Shown: positions 44,362 through 53,781, counted from the stretch's first letter. The stretch is 64,000 bases of DNA from Rhodococcus sp. BP22 (GCF_014281965.1 NZ_JACFTB010000005.1:1-64000), one strand, 5' to 3'. The notes: generated from the sequence alone by a model not told the origin. Made by a program: numbers and translations.

Positions 44362-44678
44362 CTACACACCCCCGCGGGTCAACCGTAATCACGGCAGTCC
44401 CGTAATTACGGTTGACCCGGTCCGCAGTGTATTGACCGGAACCCGTGTAGATGAGGTCGATTCCGGTGTGCTCGGCAAAGTAGTCGCCGCCGATCTTCAC
44501 CCTGAAACCCACAACAGCCATCATCGACCTCGCGTGGCGACGAAGCCCACGAGAATGAGGACCTCTCTACCCTCATACTCGCCCGAATCACCGAGTAACT
44601 AGCCACCATTCGATGTGAGTGGTCCGATTCGCGTGGAGGAGCGCAAACCTGTTTCCGCACCGGATGCGACCTCGATCG
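44362..44678. other. Non-coding stretch with a long inverted repeat
   Basis: No supported gene. It contains the inverted repeat at 44375-44419. On the minus strand (44524-44420) there is a protein-like stretch VVGFRVKIGGDYFAEHTGID that runs into the repeat and could be a second gene remnant. No start signal or family was recognised. Confidence 0.4.
44375..44419. repeat. 45-bp inverted repeat, 20-bp arms
   Basis: Arms 44375-44394 (begins CGGGTCAACCGTAAT) and 44400-44419 (ends ATTACGGTTGACCCG) are complementary at 19 of 20 positions, with the odd pair able to form G-U on the minus-strand RNA. The loop is five bases. There is no T-run, and it sits between gene remnants, so it may be a mobile-element end or a recombination scar rather than a terminator. 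Confidence 0.7.
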
Positions 44679-45164
44679 CTAGTCCTCATCCTCCGGTTCG
44701 GGCTCATCCACCCATGCCTGATATCCCGGACTCTTCAGACGCAGGTCGATCGCACGGACACCCCGGTTCAGCGTAATGACCACTTTCGGCAGGTCCCATC
44801 GGAGAGCTGCTTTTGGTCCGGGTTCGGCGCTCGTGGCTGTCCCCAGGAGTGAGGTAAGTGCCACATCGAGGTTCGTGAACGCTTCGTCCCGCAGCGGGCG
44901 TACCACTGTCATGGGCGTAGCGCCATCTGCCACGTCCGTGACGTCGATCGAGATCCACTTCATTCTGGGTTGCCGCCCGAACATTTGAGCCTCCGGCCGG
45001 TTGACATGAAAGTTCGTCCGTATCGAGGCGCCACCTTGCATGAGTTCGACGAGCTCCCATCCAGCTTGTGCGCAGAAGGGTTCCAGGTCGTCGACGGCCC
45101 AGGTCCAGTCGAATTCTGTAGCGAGGCGGGCGATCCGGGTGGCGCCTTCGATGTCGACGTGCAT
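44679..45164 (-). CDS. Small conserved-looking protein (DUF6301-like), possibly immunity type
   Basis: A 161-residue soluble protein starting MHVDIEGATRIARLATEFDW with TWAVDDLEPFCAQAGWELVE, and later RWDLPKVVITLNRG and a very acidic C-terminus. It reminds me of actinobacterial DUF6301 proteins, which occur near polymorphic-toxin genes; this match is from memory and not firm. The ribosome-binding site (AAGGAAG) is rather far from the ATG. It lies alone between gene remnants. Confidence 0.6.
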   Translation of the reverse strand: MHVDIEGATRIARLATEFDWTWAVDDLEPFCAQAGWELVELMQGGASIRTNFHVNRPEAQMFGRQPRMKWISIDVTDVADGATPMTVVRPLRDEAFTNLDVALTSLLGTATSAEPGPKAALRWDLPKVVITLNRGVRAIDLRLKSPGYQAWVDEPEPEDED

Positions 45165-45256
45165 GTGTGGATGCTACTTCCTTCTTGATCGTTGTTGACG
45201 ACGGCCCGATCGGGGGGCCGTGGAGGTGAGGGCTGGCGGGTTGTCGGTCATCGGAT

Positions 45257-45530
45257 GTGAGCGCCGTAGGTCAGCACCTTGCCGGCCTCGCGTGGGTGGG
45301 CGTCCGTGACGGCCGGTTGCCGCATGCTGATGTTGACGACCATCGACTGGTCGACCTTCTTGTCGGTGTTCGCGGGCCACCCGAGGCCTGCGAGGGGCGC
45401 GCCAACGTCGTCTACAAGGTCAGAAAGACCGACACGAACGGCAACGTGTGGGAATGGGACGCCGCACTGGACCCGAACACGAAATACCGGATCCCCGCAC
45501 CAGCGGCGGCATCACCACCAGGCCTCGCCG
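45257..45530 (+). pseudogene. Possible decayed C-terminal (HNH) part of a 13E12-type gene
   Basis: Read on the plus strand, DVDDHRLVDLL, then GPPEACEGRANVVYKVRK, then NGNVWEWDAALDPNTKYRIP, resembles the DxDH, HH-KT and final W-rich blocks of 13E12 HNH endonuclease domains. Several positions look shifted or mutated, and there is no start. It points toward the DUF222 remnant on the other strand. Low confidence; the rest of 45165-45511 holds nothing else I can name. Confidence 0.3.
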
Positions 45531-46441
45531 GGCCGGTCGCGTCCCCCCGTTCCTCTCGCGGTTCCGGTGCACCAGGTGGCCGAATCACCCGGGGGCGGTG
45601 GCGGGTCGCCGTTCGACGGCCTGGTGAAACCCGCAGCCGATTCCCTAAGCGGTCTGTCGATGCTCGGGTTGCCTGCCCTCGCGTCGATCCCGGCGATAAC
45701 CCAAACTCTGTTCCAGCCCACAGCTCGCAGCGGCACGCCAAGGCATGGCTCGCCGTACAGCAAAGCCAACAATCCATCCACGCGGCGCTGCTGCCCGGTA
45801 CGCGGATCCTTCTTGCATACGGTCGCGGAGATCTCCGAAATCAATGCCTCTGCCTCGGCCCCTTGCAGATCCGACATCTGCGCGCGCAGTACAGCCATCC
45901 CGGTCCCATCCCCGCGAATATTGACTCCGGTCGACTGTGCCTTCGCTTCCGTCTGTGCCGCAGTCGCTTCCGCTCCGTCGAACTGCATCCACAAACTCCA
46001 CACGCGGTTGCGCAAACGGCGTGGTGCCATACTTTCGGCTGCCGCGAGAGCTTGGAATTCGATTGCCTTTACGGTGCGTGCACTGGCTTTGCCGAGCACC
46101 GATGCCAACACCACTACTCGCGCCCAGTCGATGCCTCCTGATATCAACCGCAGCGCCGTCAACGGCAGATGGTTCAACGCCTCGGAGGTATCGAGGAGAG
46201 TGCGACCTGTCGACAGTGACACCGTCAGTTGCGTCGAGATCTCACAGAGCACTTCACGATGACACTCCGACGGATCTCCACCGCACTCCTCGGCATCGGC
46301 GAGGCGGCGATCGAGGATCTCGCATACTGCCTCGACCAGGCGGCCGCGACGAACATTCTCCGCCGACGCGCATTCGGTGAGGATGTCGAGCATGCCGCCA
46401 ACAGCCTGGTCAGCAGTCTCGATGAACGTCGATTCGAACAT
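45512..46441 (-). pseudogene. 13E12/DUF222 gene with frameshifted C-terminus
   Basis: The first 230 or so residues are a normal DUF222 domain (MFESTFIETADQAVGGMLDI; QRRVDGLLALLYGEP). Beyond that, near 45745, the frame no longer matches. The expected LPCRC-like motif appears in another frame as LACRCE, while this frame drifts into Pro-rich sequence, and the HNH nuclease part is missing. ATG at 46441 is chosen (GTG at 46465 possible). Such repeat-family genes are common in this order and recombine with each other. Confidence 0.7.
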
Positions 46442-46489
46442 ACTGTCGAGTGTAACTTCTCCCACCGACGCAAAGTCGAAACCCAGAGA

Positions 46490-48685
46490 TCAACGTGCGC
46501 TTGCTGATTCGTGCCCAGTCGTAGTCGCAACGCTCTCGTCCTCCAGGACCGGCTCGCCGAGGCCGGTTCGACGCTGGATGCGCTTCATCCATTCCGGTGC
46601 CCACCAACAGTTGTCGCCGAGAAGCTTCATGGTTGCCGGGACCAGGAACATGCGGATCACCGTCGCGTCGATGATGAGCGCGGCGATCATGCCGAAGGCG
46701 ATGTACTTCATCATCACCAGGTCCGAGAATGCGAACGAGCCCGTCACCACGATGAGTATCAGTGCTGCTGCGGTGATGATGCGTCCGGAATGTGAGGTGC
46801 CGATTCGGATTGCGTCGGTGGTGCTTGCGCCCTTGTCTCGCGCTTCTACCATCCTCGAGAGCAGGAAGACTTCGTAGTCGGTGGACAGCCCGAAGACGAT
46901 TGCGCCGATGAGCAGCAGAATCATCGCCATGATCGGACCCGGGGTGAAGTTCAACAACTCCGAACCGTGTCCGTCGATGAAGATCCACGTCAGAATGCCC
47001 ATCGTCGCACCCAATCCGAGCGCGGTCATGAGCACGGCCTTGATCGGCAGAATCAGCGACCCGAACGTCAGGAACATCAACAGCGTCACGATGAGGACTA
47101 CCAGGATCGCGGTGAGCGGCAGGCGATCTACCAGTGCAGTGATCGAGTCCTGTTCTATTGCAGGCGTTCCCGTGATCTGGACGTTTGCACCGTCTGGAAC
47201 TTCGATGCCGCGCAGGTAATCGAGCGCAGGTTGGGAATCGTTGCGATCCTCGAGGCCTGCCTTGAAGACGATGACACCGTCTTTGCTTGCACCGGTAGGT
47301 GTGAACTTCTCGACGAGTCCGGGAGCTTCGTTGGCTTGCTTGGTGATCTGCCCGAGGGACGCACCCTGCGCGTTCGAGACAACCAGCTTGAGCGGCTCGG
47401 TGCGTTGTCCAGGGAACAGTTCGTCGAACTGAGACTGCGCAACACGTGTCGGGTTGTCGGGCGGAAGATACGTCTCGTTGATTCCGCCGAACTCGATTCT
47501 TCCCACCGGGAGGGTGAGCACCAGCAGGGCGAGCACAATCGTGACGGCAACCTTGACTGGGCGACGCATCACCCAGGCGGTCAGCTTGCCCCACATGCCG
47601 TTCTCGATCTCCTCGGACGACTTGGTTTTACGCATGAACTTGAAGCCGAGCGCGTCGACGCGTGGACCGAGAACCGCAAGCAGCGCAGGTAGGACGGTCA
47701 CTGCGACGAGTGCGGCCAGCGCGACGGTCGCAATGGATCCGTATGCGACGGACCGAAGGAATCCATGCGGGAACAGCAGCAGGCCACCGAGACTGGCGAC
47801 GATCATCGTCGCAGAGAACGTCACCGTGCGCCCCGCTGTCATCACGGTGCGGCGCACTGCATTTCGAGTCGAGTATCCGTCGCCCAGTTCCTCACGGAAG
47901 CGGGAGACGATGAAGAGTCCGTAGTCGATTGCAAGGCCGAGTCCGACCATCGACACCACTGGCGCCACGAACGTGTTGACTTCGGTGAAGTTGGTGAACA
48001 ACTTGACGATTCCGTTGGCGCTGACCACCGTCAAAGCGCCGACGACGAGGGGGAGCGCAGCGGCGACGATTCCACCGAAGATGAAGAACAACAGCACAGC
48101 GACAGCAGGAATGGCGAGGATCTCCATTCGATGAATGTCGTCGGCCATCGTCGATTGCAAGGCCCCGGCAACCGCCTGGAGTCCCGCAACCTGGACGTCG
48201 ACGCCATCGATGTAGAACGCGTCCTTGACGGCTTGGAAGTTGTTCGTCAGAGCCGTCTCGTCGTCACCCACTATCGCGATGCTGGCGACAGCGTGCTGTT
48301 TGTCGGCCGTTGCCAGCGCGGCCGCGCGGGCAGCGCCGTCCACGGTGAAGTAGGTGCCATTGATCTTGGCGATCTGAGCAGGGTGTTCTGCGACAAGCGA
48401 GTTCAGGTTGGCAGTGACCGCGGCAGTGAATTTCGGATCGTCCACCGTCTTTCCCTCGGGAGCGGTGTAGAGGACGATGACATCGCCCTCTGTGTCACGT
48501 CCGAACGTGTCGTCGGCGAACTGAGCAGCACGCACCGATTCCGAACCGGGGTCGTCGAAGCCGCCCTGGCTCAGTCGATTCTCGAATCCGACCCCGTACA
48601 TGGCCAAGCCGAGAAGGCCGGCCACCATGACTCCGATGACCGTGAATCGCCAGCGGTGGACGAGATCTCCCCATCGGGCGAACAC
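46490..48685 (-). CDS. MmpL3-type RND lipid transporter, short paralogue
   Basis: A 731-residue RND transporter with twelve predicted helices and two periplasmic domains. The paired proton-relay Asp-Tyr motifs of MmpL3 are present in both halves (GLAIDYGLFIVSR and GLSTDYEVFLLSR). It is very similar to the upstream mmpL3 along its length but ends just after the last helix region (ATTTGHESASAR), lacking the long tail. GTG start with AGGAG eight bases upstream. A 228-bp gap separates it from the larger copy. Confidence 0.9.
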   Translation of the reverse strand: MFARWGDLVHRWRFTVIGVMVAGLLGLAMYGVGFENRLSQGGFDDPGSESVRAAQFADDTFGRDTEGDVIVLYTAPEGKTVDDPKFTAAVTANLNSLVAEHPAQIAKINGTYFTVDGAARAAALATADKQHAVASIAIVGDDETALTNNFQAVKDAFYIDGVDVQVAGLQAVAGALQSTMADDIHRMEILAIPAVAVLLFFIFGGIVAAALPLVVGALTVVSANGIVKLFTNFTEVNTFVAPVVSMVGLGLAIDYGLFIVSRFREELGDGYSTRNAVRRTVMTAGRTVTFSATMIVASLGGLLLFPHGFLRSVAYGSIATVALAALVAVTVLPALLAVLGPRVDALGFKFMRKTKSSEEIENGMWGKLTAWVMRRPVKVAVTIVLALLVLTLPVGRIEFGGINETYLPPDNPTRVAQSQFDELFPGQRTEPLKLVVSNAQGASLGQITKQANEAPGLVEKFTPTGASKDGVIVFKAGLEDRNDSQPALDYLRGIEVPDGANVQITGTPAIEQDSITALVDRLPLTAILVVLIVTLLMFLTFGSLILPIKAVLMTALGLGATMGILTWIFIDGHGSELLNFTPGPIMAMILLLIGAIVFGLSTDYEVFLLSRMVEARDKGASTTDAIRIGTSHSGRIITAAALILIVVTGSFAFSDLVMMKYIAFGMIAALIIDATVIRMFLVPATMKLLGDNCWWAPEWMKRIQRRTGLGEPVLEDESVATTTGHESASAR

Positions 48686-48913
48686 TCAGGTCACTCCTCG
48701 AAGTTCGGCAATGACAGCCATGCTTCCCCCATCTCGACGTACGACACAACACATCGCCCCAGGACTCGATCTGTGGTCGTGATCTTGCTTCCGAGGGGAC
48801 AACGGTCGGAAAGAATTCAGCGTTCCCGGATTTCATACTGTGAGATTGCACAGCGGTGTCTTACCGTCCCGGCAGCGAGGGCGTTCCAGGGGTGCGATTC
48901 GATTGCGCTAGGA

Positions 48914-51900
48914 CTACTTCCGACGCTCTCGTGCGAGGAGTTCGCTGACGCTCAACGCCTGCTGACCGCCCCGGTGGCGTCCGCTGTCGATATCGGCTTC
49001 CGTGGGATCAGGATTGACGGGATCGTTGATTCGGCGTCGGCCTTGCGACGGCGTGTCCGCGCCGACCGTCGAGTCCGTGCGCTCGGGGCTGGCGGGCGTC
49101 GGCGGATCACTAGGGGTCTCGTTGCGTCGGCCAGGAGCATTTCGAGTCGTGATGTCGTAGCGCGTACGCGGCTCGCTCGGACGGGCAGCAGCGCCGCTAC
49201 CACCGGAACCGTTGGTGTGAGAGCCGTCGTCAGTGCCGTTGGTGTGGGTGCCGTTGGTGTGAGTGCCGTTGGTGGGTGAACCGTTGCGCGGAGATCCGTT
49301 GGTCTTGCGATCTGCGCCGGAACCGCTGTCTTGGGGGTAGTCGCGGTTCCCGCCGGTTCCGGTGCGCGAGCTGTCGGACTCACGGCCGGTCGAACTACTG
49401 CTGTAGGAGCCGTTACGGACACCGTTGGACACCGAGCGCTCGGCAGGCGCCGCTGTGGCCTCCTTCGGCGCTTCGGGAGACTCGGTCGGCGCACGTAGAT
49501 CCGCAAGCCAGCTCTCGATCGAGCGGGAGTCCGGTGCGGCGGCCCGTACGGGCTCCGGGGTGCGAGGTGGCTGTTGCCGAACCACCGGCTGTTCCGGTAC
49601 TGCTGGCTTCTCTGGAACCACTGGCCGCTCTGGAACCACTGGCTTCTCTGGAACCACTGGCTGGCGTCGAACTGCTGGCTGCTCCGGAACCATCGGCTGT
49701 TTCCGAACTACCGGCTGCTGCCGAACTACTGGCTGCTGCCGAACTGCCGGCTTCTGGGGCTCCGGCTGCACGACGGGGGGAGCAGCCCGAACGATCTCGG
49801 CTGCCTGAGTGTCTTCGGATGGTGCGGTAGCTGGCTTGCCCGTCGCCGAACGCCGTTCTGCTTCTTTTGCTGCATAGGTTGATCGAACGGGGCCTGCGCT
49901 CGCAGGCGCGATCATCGGGATCGGTTCGGTCAGAGGTTCTGCGGCTCGTGGCGCCGGCCTCATCGGCGGCTTCACGGTGGTGACCGGGCGACCGCCGACG
50001 AGTGCGAGTTCGGGGACGTCGTCCGGCATCAGCTCGTCCTCGAGGATCGTCTCACCGAGTCCGAGCCGCTGCTGAATTCGCTTCATCCACTGCGGTGCCC
50101 ACCAGCAGTCGTCGCCGAGCAGTTTCATGGTGGCAGGGACGAGGAACATGCGGATGAGCGTCGCGTCGATGATGAGCGCGGCAATCATTCCGTAGGCGAT
50201 GTACTTCATCATCACCAGGTCGGAGAACGCGAATGCGCCTGTCACGACGATGAGGATCAGGGCGGCCGCGGTGATGATTCGGCCGGTGTGCGAGGTTCCG
50301 ATGCGGATTGCCTCGCTGGTGCTGGCTCCCTTTTCGCGTGCTTCGACCATGCGTGAGAGGAGGAAGACTTCGTAGTCGGTGGATAGTCCGAAGACGATGG
50401 AAATGATCAACACCAACACTGGTGCCATGATCGGCCCGGGCGTGAAGTTCATGAAGCTCGCGCCGTTGCCGTCGATGAAGATCCACGTCAGGATGCCCAT
50501 AGTCGCGCCCAACCCGAGCGTCGTCATGAGGACAGCCTTGATCGGCAGCACCAGCGATCCGAAGGTCAAGAACATCAACAGCGTCACTATGAAGATGACC
50601 AGAAGTGCCATCAGCGGCAGGTTGTCGATGAGGGCGGCGATACTGTCCTGCTCGATTGCAGGAGTTCCCGTCACCATCACCGTGGCCCCGGCGGGCACGT
50701 CGATACTTCGCAGATAGTCGATGGCGGGTTTGGAGTCGTTTCGGTCGATGAGGCCGGCCTTGAAGACGATTACGCCGTCTTTGCTCGCGCCGTCGGGAGC
50801 GAACTTCTCGATCAGCCCGGGGGCCTCGTTGGCCTGCTTGGTGATCTGTGCGAGGGATGAGCCTTGAGCGTTGGAGATGATCAGCTTGAGCGGTTCGGTA
50901 CGCAACCCTGGGAACAGTACGTCGAACTCGCCCTGTGCTTCGCGAGTGATGTTGTCGGGCGGCAGGTAGGTCTCGTTGATTCCACCGAACTTGATGTTGC
51001 CGACGGGCAGTGTCAGCAGCACCAGGCCGAGCACGATCGGGATCGTCACCTTGAGCGGGTTCTGCATGACCCAGCGGGTCAGCTTGCCCCACATGCCGTT
51101 CTCGATTTCCTCGGACGACTTGGTCTTGCGCATGAACTTCAAACCCAGCGCGTCGACGCGTGGGCCGAGGATCGCGAGCATTGCAGGCAAAATCGTGATC
51201 GCTGTCAGTGCGGCGAGCGCGACGGTGGCGATCGAGCCGTAGGCAACGGATTTGAGGAAGCCCTGCGGAAAGAGCAGTAGGCCGCCCAACGACGCGACGA
51301 TCATCGTCGCCGAGAAGACCACGGTGCGACCTGCGGTCATGACGGTGCGTCGAACAGCTTGGGTGGTCGAATAGCCGTCGCCGAGCTCTTCTCGGAATCT
51401 GGACACGATGAAGAGCCCGTAGTCGATCGCCAAGCCCAACCCGACGAGAGAGACCACCGGTGCGACGAAGCTGTTGACCTCGGTGAAGTTGGTGAAGACC
51501 TTGACGATTCCGTTGGCTCCGACGACCGTGAGCCCACCGACGATCAAGGGCAGCGCCGCGGCTACGACGCCACCGAAGATGAAGAAGAGTAGGACCGCGA
51601 CGGCGGGAATGGCGAGCAGTTCCATCCGGTGGATATCGCCGGCCATGGTCGACTGCAAGGCTCCGGCGACTGCCTGCAGGCCGGTGACCTGCACGTCGAC
51701 GCCGTCGACGTAGAAGACGTCCTTGATCTTCTGAAAATTGTTGGTCAGCTCGGTGTCGTTGTCACCGACGATCGCGATACTGGCGATGGCGTGGGTTCTG
51801 TCCGGGGTGGCCAGTGCCGGGGCGCTGACGGCGTTGTCGACCTTGAAGTAGGTGCCGTTGATCTTGGAGATTTGGTCGGGATGTTCGCCGACGAGGGAGT

Positions 51901-52183
51901 TGAGGCTGTCGGTGACCTTCGCGTTGAAGTCCGGGTCGTCGACGGTCTTACCCTCGGGCGCGGTGTAGAGAACGATCACATCGCTGGACTGATCACGCCC
52001 GAAGGTCTCGTCGGCGAGGCGAGCGGCCTGGGCCGACTCCGAACCCGGGTCGTCCCAGCCGCTCTGGCTCAGATGGTCGTTGAGATCCAACCCGTACGCT
52101 GCGAAGCCCAGAAGCCCGGCCACCATGACTCCGATGACCGTGAACCGCAAGCGGTAGACGAGATCTCCCCATCTGGCGAACAC
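48914..52183 (-). CDS. mmpL3: MmpL3-type trehalose monomycolate flippase, long form
   Basis: A 1089-residue RND transporter: a core of about 730 residues with twelve helices and the Asp-Tyr pairs (GLAIDYGLFIVSR, GLSTDYEVFLLSR), then a cytoplasmic tail of about 350 residues with Pro/Gln/Val hexapeptide repeats and Ser/Asn/Gly/Thr-rich repeats. MmpL3 exports trehalose monomycolate for the outer membrane. Context supports this: the NYN protein and trmB immediately upstream match Rv0207c and Rv0208c. GTG start with AAGGAG eight bases upstream, one base after the NYN gene. Confidence 0.93.
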   Translation of the reverse strand: MFARWGDLVYRLRFTVIGVMVAGLLGFAAYGLDLNDHLSQSGWDDPGSESAQAARLADETFGRDQSSDVIVLYTAPEGKTVDDPDFNAKVTDSLNSLVGEHPDQISKINGTYFKVDNAVSAPALATPDRTHAIASIAIVGDNDTELTNNFQKIKDVFYVDGVDVQVTGLQAVAGALQSTMAGDIHRMELLAIPAVAVLLFFIFGGVVAAALPLIVGGLTVVGANGIVKVFTNFTEVNSFVAPVVSLVGLGLAIDYGLFIVSRFREELGDGYSTTQAVRRTVMTAGRTVVFSATMIVASLGGLLLFPQGFLKSVAYGSIATVALAALTAITILPAMLAILGPRVDALGLKFMRKTKSSEEIENGMWGKLTRWVMQNPLKVTIPIVLGLVLLTLPVGNIKFGGINETYLPPDNITREAQGEFDVLFPGLRTEPLKLIISNAQGSSLAQITKQANEAPGLIEKFAPDGASKDGVIVFKAGLIDRNDSKPAIDYLRSIDVPAGATVMVTGTPAIEQDSIAALIDNLPLMALLVIFIVTLLMFLTFGSLVLPIKAVLMTTLGLGATMGILTWIFIDGNGASFMNFTPGPIMAPVLVLIISIVFGLSTDYEVFLLSRMVEAREKGASTSEAIRIGTSHTGRIITAAALILIVVTGAFAFSDLVMMKYIAYGMIAALIIDATLIRMFLVPATMKLLGDDCWWAPQWMKRIQQRLGLGETILEDELMPDDVPELALVGGRPVTTVKPPMRPAPRAAEPLTEPIPMIAPASAGPVRSTYAAKEAERRSATGKPATAPSEDTQAAEIVRAAPPVVQPEPQKPAVRQQPVVRQQPVVRKQPMVPEQPAVRRQPVVPEKPVVPERPVVPEKPAVPEQPVVRQQPPRTPEPVRAAAPDSRSIESWLADLRAPTESPEAPKEATAAPAERSVSNGVRNGSYSSSSTGRESDSSRTGTGGNRDYPQDSGSGADRKTNGSPRNGSPTNGTHTNGTHTNGTDDGSHTNGSGGSGAAARPSEPRTRYDITTRNAPGRRNETPSDPPTPASPERTDSTVGADTPSQGRRRINDPVNPDPTEADIDSGRHRGGQQALSVSELLARERRK
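49200..49300 (-). repeat. 15-bp tandem repeats coding Asn-Gly-Thr tail
   Basis: On the plus strand, units starting CCGTTGGTGTG recur at 15-base phase, encoding THTNG-type repeats in the mmpL3 tail. Several units differ by only one or two bases, which favours length change by slippage. Confidence 0.65.
49587..49766 (-). repeat. Ten 18-bp tandem repeats coding PVV-rich hexapeptides
   Basis: From 49587 the word GGCT or GGC recurs every 18 bases for about ten units, with the variants CTTCTCTGGAACCACT and CTGCTCCGGAACCATC. They encode hexapeptides such as QPVVRQ and KPVVPE in the mmpL3 cytoplasmic tail. Confidence 0.7.
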
Positions 52184-52888
52184 TTAAGAAACTCCTTGAC
52201 GCCCGACGAGAAGGGCGGACAGTGGTCGGAACGGCTGCAGCCATGCGCCTTCGTCCGGCAGCGAGTCGAGACTCACGCGAGGCAGAGACTCACGGAAGAC
52301 TCCGGGAATGTCCTCGAGGTCGAGGAACTCCAGAGTCTCCGATGTGACCGCCCAGCTTGCGTGCTCACGGAACCCGAGCACTTGAACGGGCACACCAGTT
52401 GCGGCGATGCTCTCCAGTGGCTCACGAAAGGCCTGGCCATCCGCCGAAGCGACCATGACTCCGGCAAGCCCGCCACCGCGATTGCGAAACTCGATGTGGT
52501 CGAGCATGTCGTCGTCGACATCACTGTCTTCGTCCACCTTGGGCTTGGCGAACACCGCGAAACCCACGTTACGCAACGCTTCGACCCAGGGTCGAACGAC
52601 GTCGGCGCTGCCTGGGGCGATATTGGTGAAGACGGTTGCCTCGGCTTCGAGGATCCCCGAACCGTTCGTCGACAGTTCGGCGGTGCGCTGCAACAGCCAT
52701 CGGCCCAGCGCATCGAACCGTGGGCGGTACGCCGCAGTCGGCCTACCGCCAAGAATTGCGCCGAGCCCCATGTCGAGGTTTGGGGCATCCCACACCAGAA
52801 GCACTCGTTTGTTGTGATGAGAATCACTTGTGTCGAGGGCGGGTATGGGAGCGAAAGCTGTATTCGAGACTTCTTCGCTGACGCTCAT
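52184..52888 (-). CDS. NYN-domain (PIN-like) protein, Rv0207c-like
   Basis: A 234-residue protein with a NYN/PIN-like nuclease fold: LLVWDAPNLDMGLGAILGG near residue 30 holds the first catalytic Asp, and MVASADGQAF is the later acidic motif. A role in RNA cleavage is suggested by the fold but unproven. ATG at 52888 overlaps the trmB stop (ATGA) with GGGGGAAG upstream. It is placed between trmB and mmpL3, as in mycobacteria. Confidence 0.85.
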   Translation of the reverse strand: MSVSEEVSNTAFAPIPALDTSDSHHNKRVLLVWDAPNLDMGLGAILGGRPTAAYRPRFDALGRWLLQRTAELSTNGSGILEAEATVFTNIAPGSADVVRPWVEALRNVGFAVFAKPKVDEDSDVDDDMLDHIEFRNRGGGLAGVMVASADGQAFREPLESIAATGVPVQVLGFREHASWAVTSETLEFLDLEDIPGVFRESLPRVSLDSLPDEGAWLQPFRPLSALLVGRQGVS

Positions 52889-53643
52889 GGTGTGATCTTC
52901 CCCCATATCAACTCCGTCACCGAGCTGCCCACAAGTTGGGCTTTGCCCTCGAACTTGGTGACGGGTCGCTCGTGTGTCATCGGAGACTCCCAATCGAGAA
53001 CGGTCAGCAACGGTTCTGCGTTCCCGGCCTCGGCGATCCATTCTGCATACTCGGCGTGATCGGTCGCGACGTGCAGAACTCCGCCCGGCTTCAACCGATC
53101 GGCGATCATCGCGAAGGTGGGGGCCTGCAGCAGTCGTCGTTTGTGGTGGCGGACCTTGGGCCAGGGATCCGGAAAGAACACCCGGACGCCCGTCAACGAT
53201 TCCGAGGTCAGCATGTTCTCCAACACGTCCATCGCGTCGCCACGAAGTAGACGAATGTTGTCGATCTCCTCGCGCTCGATCTGCTGCAGCGTCTGAGCGA
53301 GGCCGGGACGGTAGACCTCGACCGCCATCAAGTTCACGTGCGGCTCGGCCTTAGCCATCGCGGTCGTGGCGGTACCGGTTCCGGATCCGATCTCGAGGAT
53401 CGCCGGCCCTGGACGGCCGAACCACTCATCGATGTCGATGACATCGTCGGCGACATCGCGGCCGATCTTCGGCCACAGCGTGTCCCAGGTGGTCTGCTGC
53501 GCGGCGGTCAAAGCGCCGCGCCGGGAGCGAAAGCTCGTAACCCTCGGGTACAGCCGGGACCCTCGATTCTGGCCCTGATTGTCCCCTGGTCCGAGGTTCG
53601 GCGTGGTGCTTCGTGCGTCGTTCACTGGACCATTGTCGCCCAT
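52885..53643 (-). CDS. trmB: tRNA (guanine-N7) methyltransferase TrmB
   Basis: A 252-residue SAM-dependent enzyme that methylates G46 of tRNA. The SAM motif is ILEIGSGTGTATTAMA, and the family signature FFPDPWPKVRHHKRRL is complete. About 35 N-terminal residues are disordered and basic. The start could be ATG at 53643 or GTG at 53625. It is first of a coupled trmB-NYN-mmpL3 run. Confidence 0.93.
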   Translation of the reverse strand: MGDNGPVNDARSTTPNLGPGDNQGQNRGSRLYPRVTSFRSRRGALTAAQQTTWDTLWPKIGRDVADDVIDIDEWFGRPGPAILEIGSGTGTATTAMAKAEPHVNLMAVEVYRPGLAQTLQQIEREEIDNIRLLRGDAMDVLENMLTSESLTGVRVFFPDPWPKVRHHKRRLLQAPTFAMIADRLKPGGVLHVATDHAEYAEWIAEAGNAEPLLTVLDWESPMTHERPVTKFEGKAQLVGSSVTELIWGKITP

Positions 53644-53781
53644 CGGAAGAGTGTGTGACAGATGGGTCTGGAGTTGAACTTGAGACTTTGCGTGTAGATG
53701 CAGGCCAGCGGGTGTCTGCCGTGAAAAGTTTCCGGCGGGTCTGTGTCAGAATCGGTCGGCACGATGGGTTAGGGCCCTGTC

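Noticed and set aside
44300-44602. 100-codon plus-strand open frame across the inverted repeat
   Set aside because: It reads through the hairpin and opposite the P-loop fragment, with no family resemblance or ribosome-binding site.
48838-48853. CRP/GlxR site (CTGTGAGATTGCACAG)
   Set aside because: The TGTG and CACA halves are six bases apart, where the CRP form TGTGA-N6-TCACA needs eight, so it does not fit.
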